Assembly (NCBI GenBank): GCA_024278715.1
Contig: JAJRSN010000152.1
Span: forward strand, 1-6,450
From: Calditrichota bacterium
GTDB lineage: Bacteria; Calditrichota; Calditrichia; Calditrichales; Calditrichaceae
Direction: 5' to 3'
DNA length: 6,450 nt
Numbering within the stretch: the first letter of the stretch is position 1; every line of letters begins with the position of its first letter. This document shows, piece after piece, positions 6,269 through 6,450 of this stretch. Both the position numbers and the translations under genes were made by a program. The notes under the pieces are model-generated. The model worked only from the letters and a program-made list of their open reading frames with translations, did no database searches and was not told the DNA's origin.

Positions 6269-6450
6269 CTAAAATTGTTGATGTTTATTTACATATTCGT
6301 CTAATAAACTACGAATCATTTTTTGATATTGAGTGTTATGTTTCGAAGCAATCTTCTTAAAATATTCTATACTATTCTTTGATAATGTGATTGTAATCTT
6401 TACAGTTTCCTGTTTATACGCCAATTGATCCGGAGAGGGTAAAAAATCAG
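6269..6450 (-). CDS. CopG-like ribbon-helix-helix antitoxin, C-terminal part (probable BrnT partner; 5' end outside window)
   Basis: The minus strand is open from the window edge to a TAG at 6271-6269, giving 59 residues (first complete codon at 6448). They begin DFLPSPDQLAYK and continue with TVKITITL, a probable beta strand (fragment residues 15-22). SKNSIEYFKKIASKHN would be helix A and TQYQKMIRSLLDEYVNKH helix B, which together make a ribbon-helix-helix DNA-binding fold. The FLPSP...K-I-T-I-T-L...YQKMIR...LLD pattern is what I recall from CopG-type antitoxins encoded beside BrnT ribonuclease toxins. In that arrangement the toxin gene normally precedes the antitoxin, so it would lie beyond base 6450. 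The only in-frame Met is at fragment residue 44, too late to be the start, which confirms that the gene is cut by the window. Such proteins usually bind the toxin and repress their own operon. The fold is fairly sure, the toxin partner is inferred. Confidence 0.72.
   Translation of the reverse strand, partial: DFLPSPDQLAYKQETVKITITLSKNSIEYFKKIASKHNTQYQKMIRSLLDEYVNKHQQF

Overview
The window holds a branched-chain amino acid operon segment, all on the + strand: the 3' end of leuB, then leuA, leuC, leuD and cimA. It ends in an AT-rich stretch with the tail of a minus-strand antitoxin-like gene. Organism: the genes have moderate GC. LeuC and LeuD are the compact, separate-subunit form that resembles plant chloroplast and FCB-type bacterial sequences rather than the enterobacterial form. 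The leuB-leuA spacer is full of short 7-8 bp tandem repeats. Together these point loosely to a free-living bacterium of the FCB or Calditrichota sort. That is an inference from general resemblance, not a firm assignment.

Layout. 1-321: last 106 residues of LeuB. 322-864: a 543-bp spacer without a gene, made largely of unrelated heptamer/octamer repeat blocks around a C-run/G-run palindrome of 60 bp. 865-4315: leuA, leuC and leuD, tightly packed with gaps of 3 and 37 nt. 4340-5929: cimA, 24 nt after leuD. 5930-6268: AT-rich non-coding DNA with nested inverted repeats. 6269-6450 (minus strand): the last 59 codons of a ribbon-helix-helix protein of the kind that partners BrnT-type toxins. It runs off the window edge.

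How the genes work together. LeuA condenses 2-oxoisovalerate with acetyl-CoA, LeuCD isomerises 2-isopropylmalate, and LeuB oxidises it on the way to leucine. CimA condenses pyruvate with acetyl-CoA to (R)-citramalate. LeuCD and LeuB can carry this through the same chemistry to 2-oxobutyrate, the isoleucine precursor. The operon therefore looks able to feed both leucine and threonine-independent isoleucine synthesis. No new multi-gene system is evident. The least ordinary parts are the repeat-built leuB-leuA spacer, the palindromic element within it, and the inverted-repeat region next to the antitoxin-like gene.
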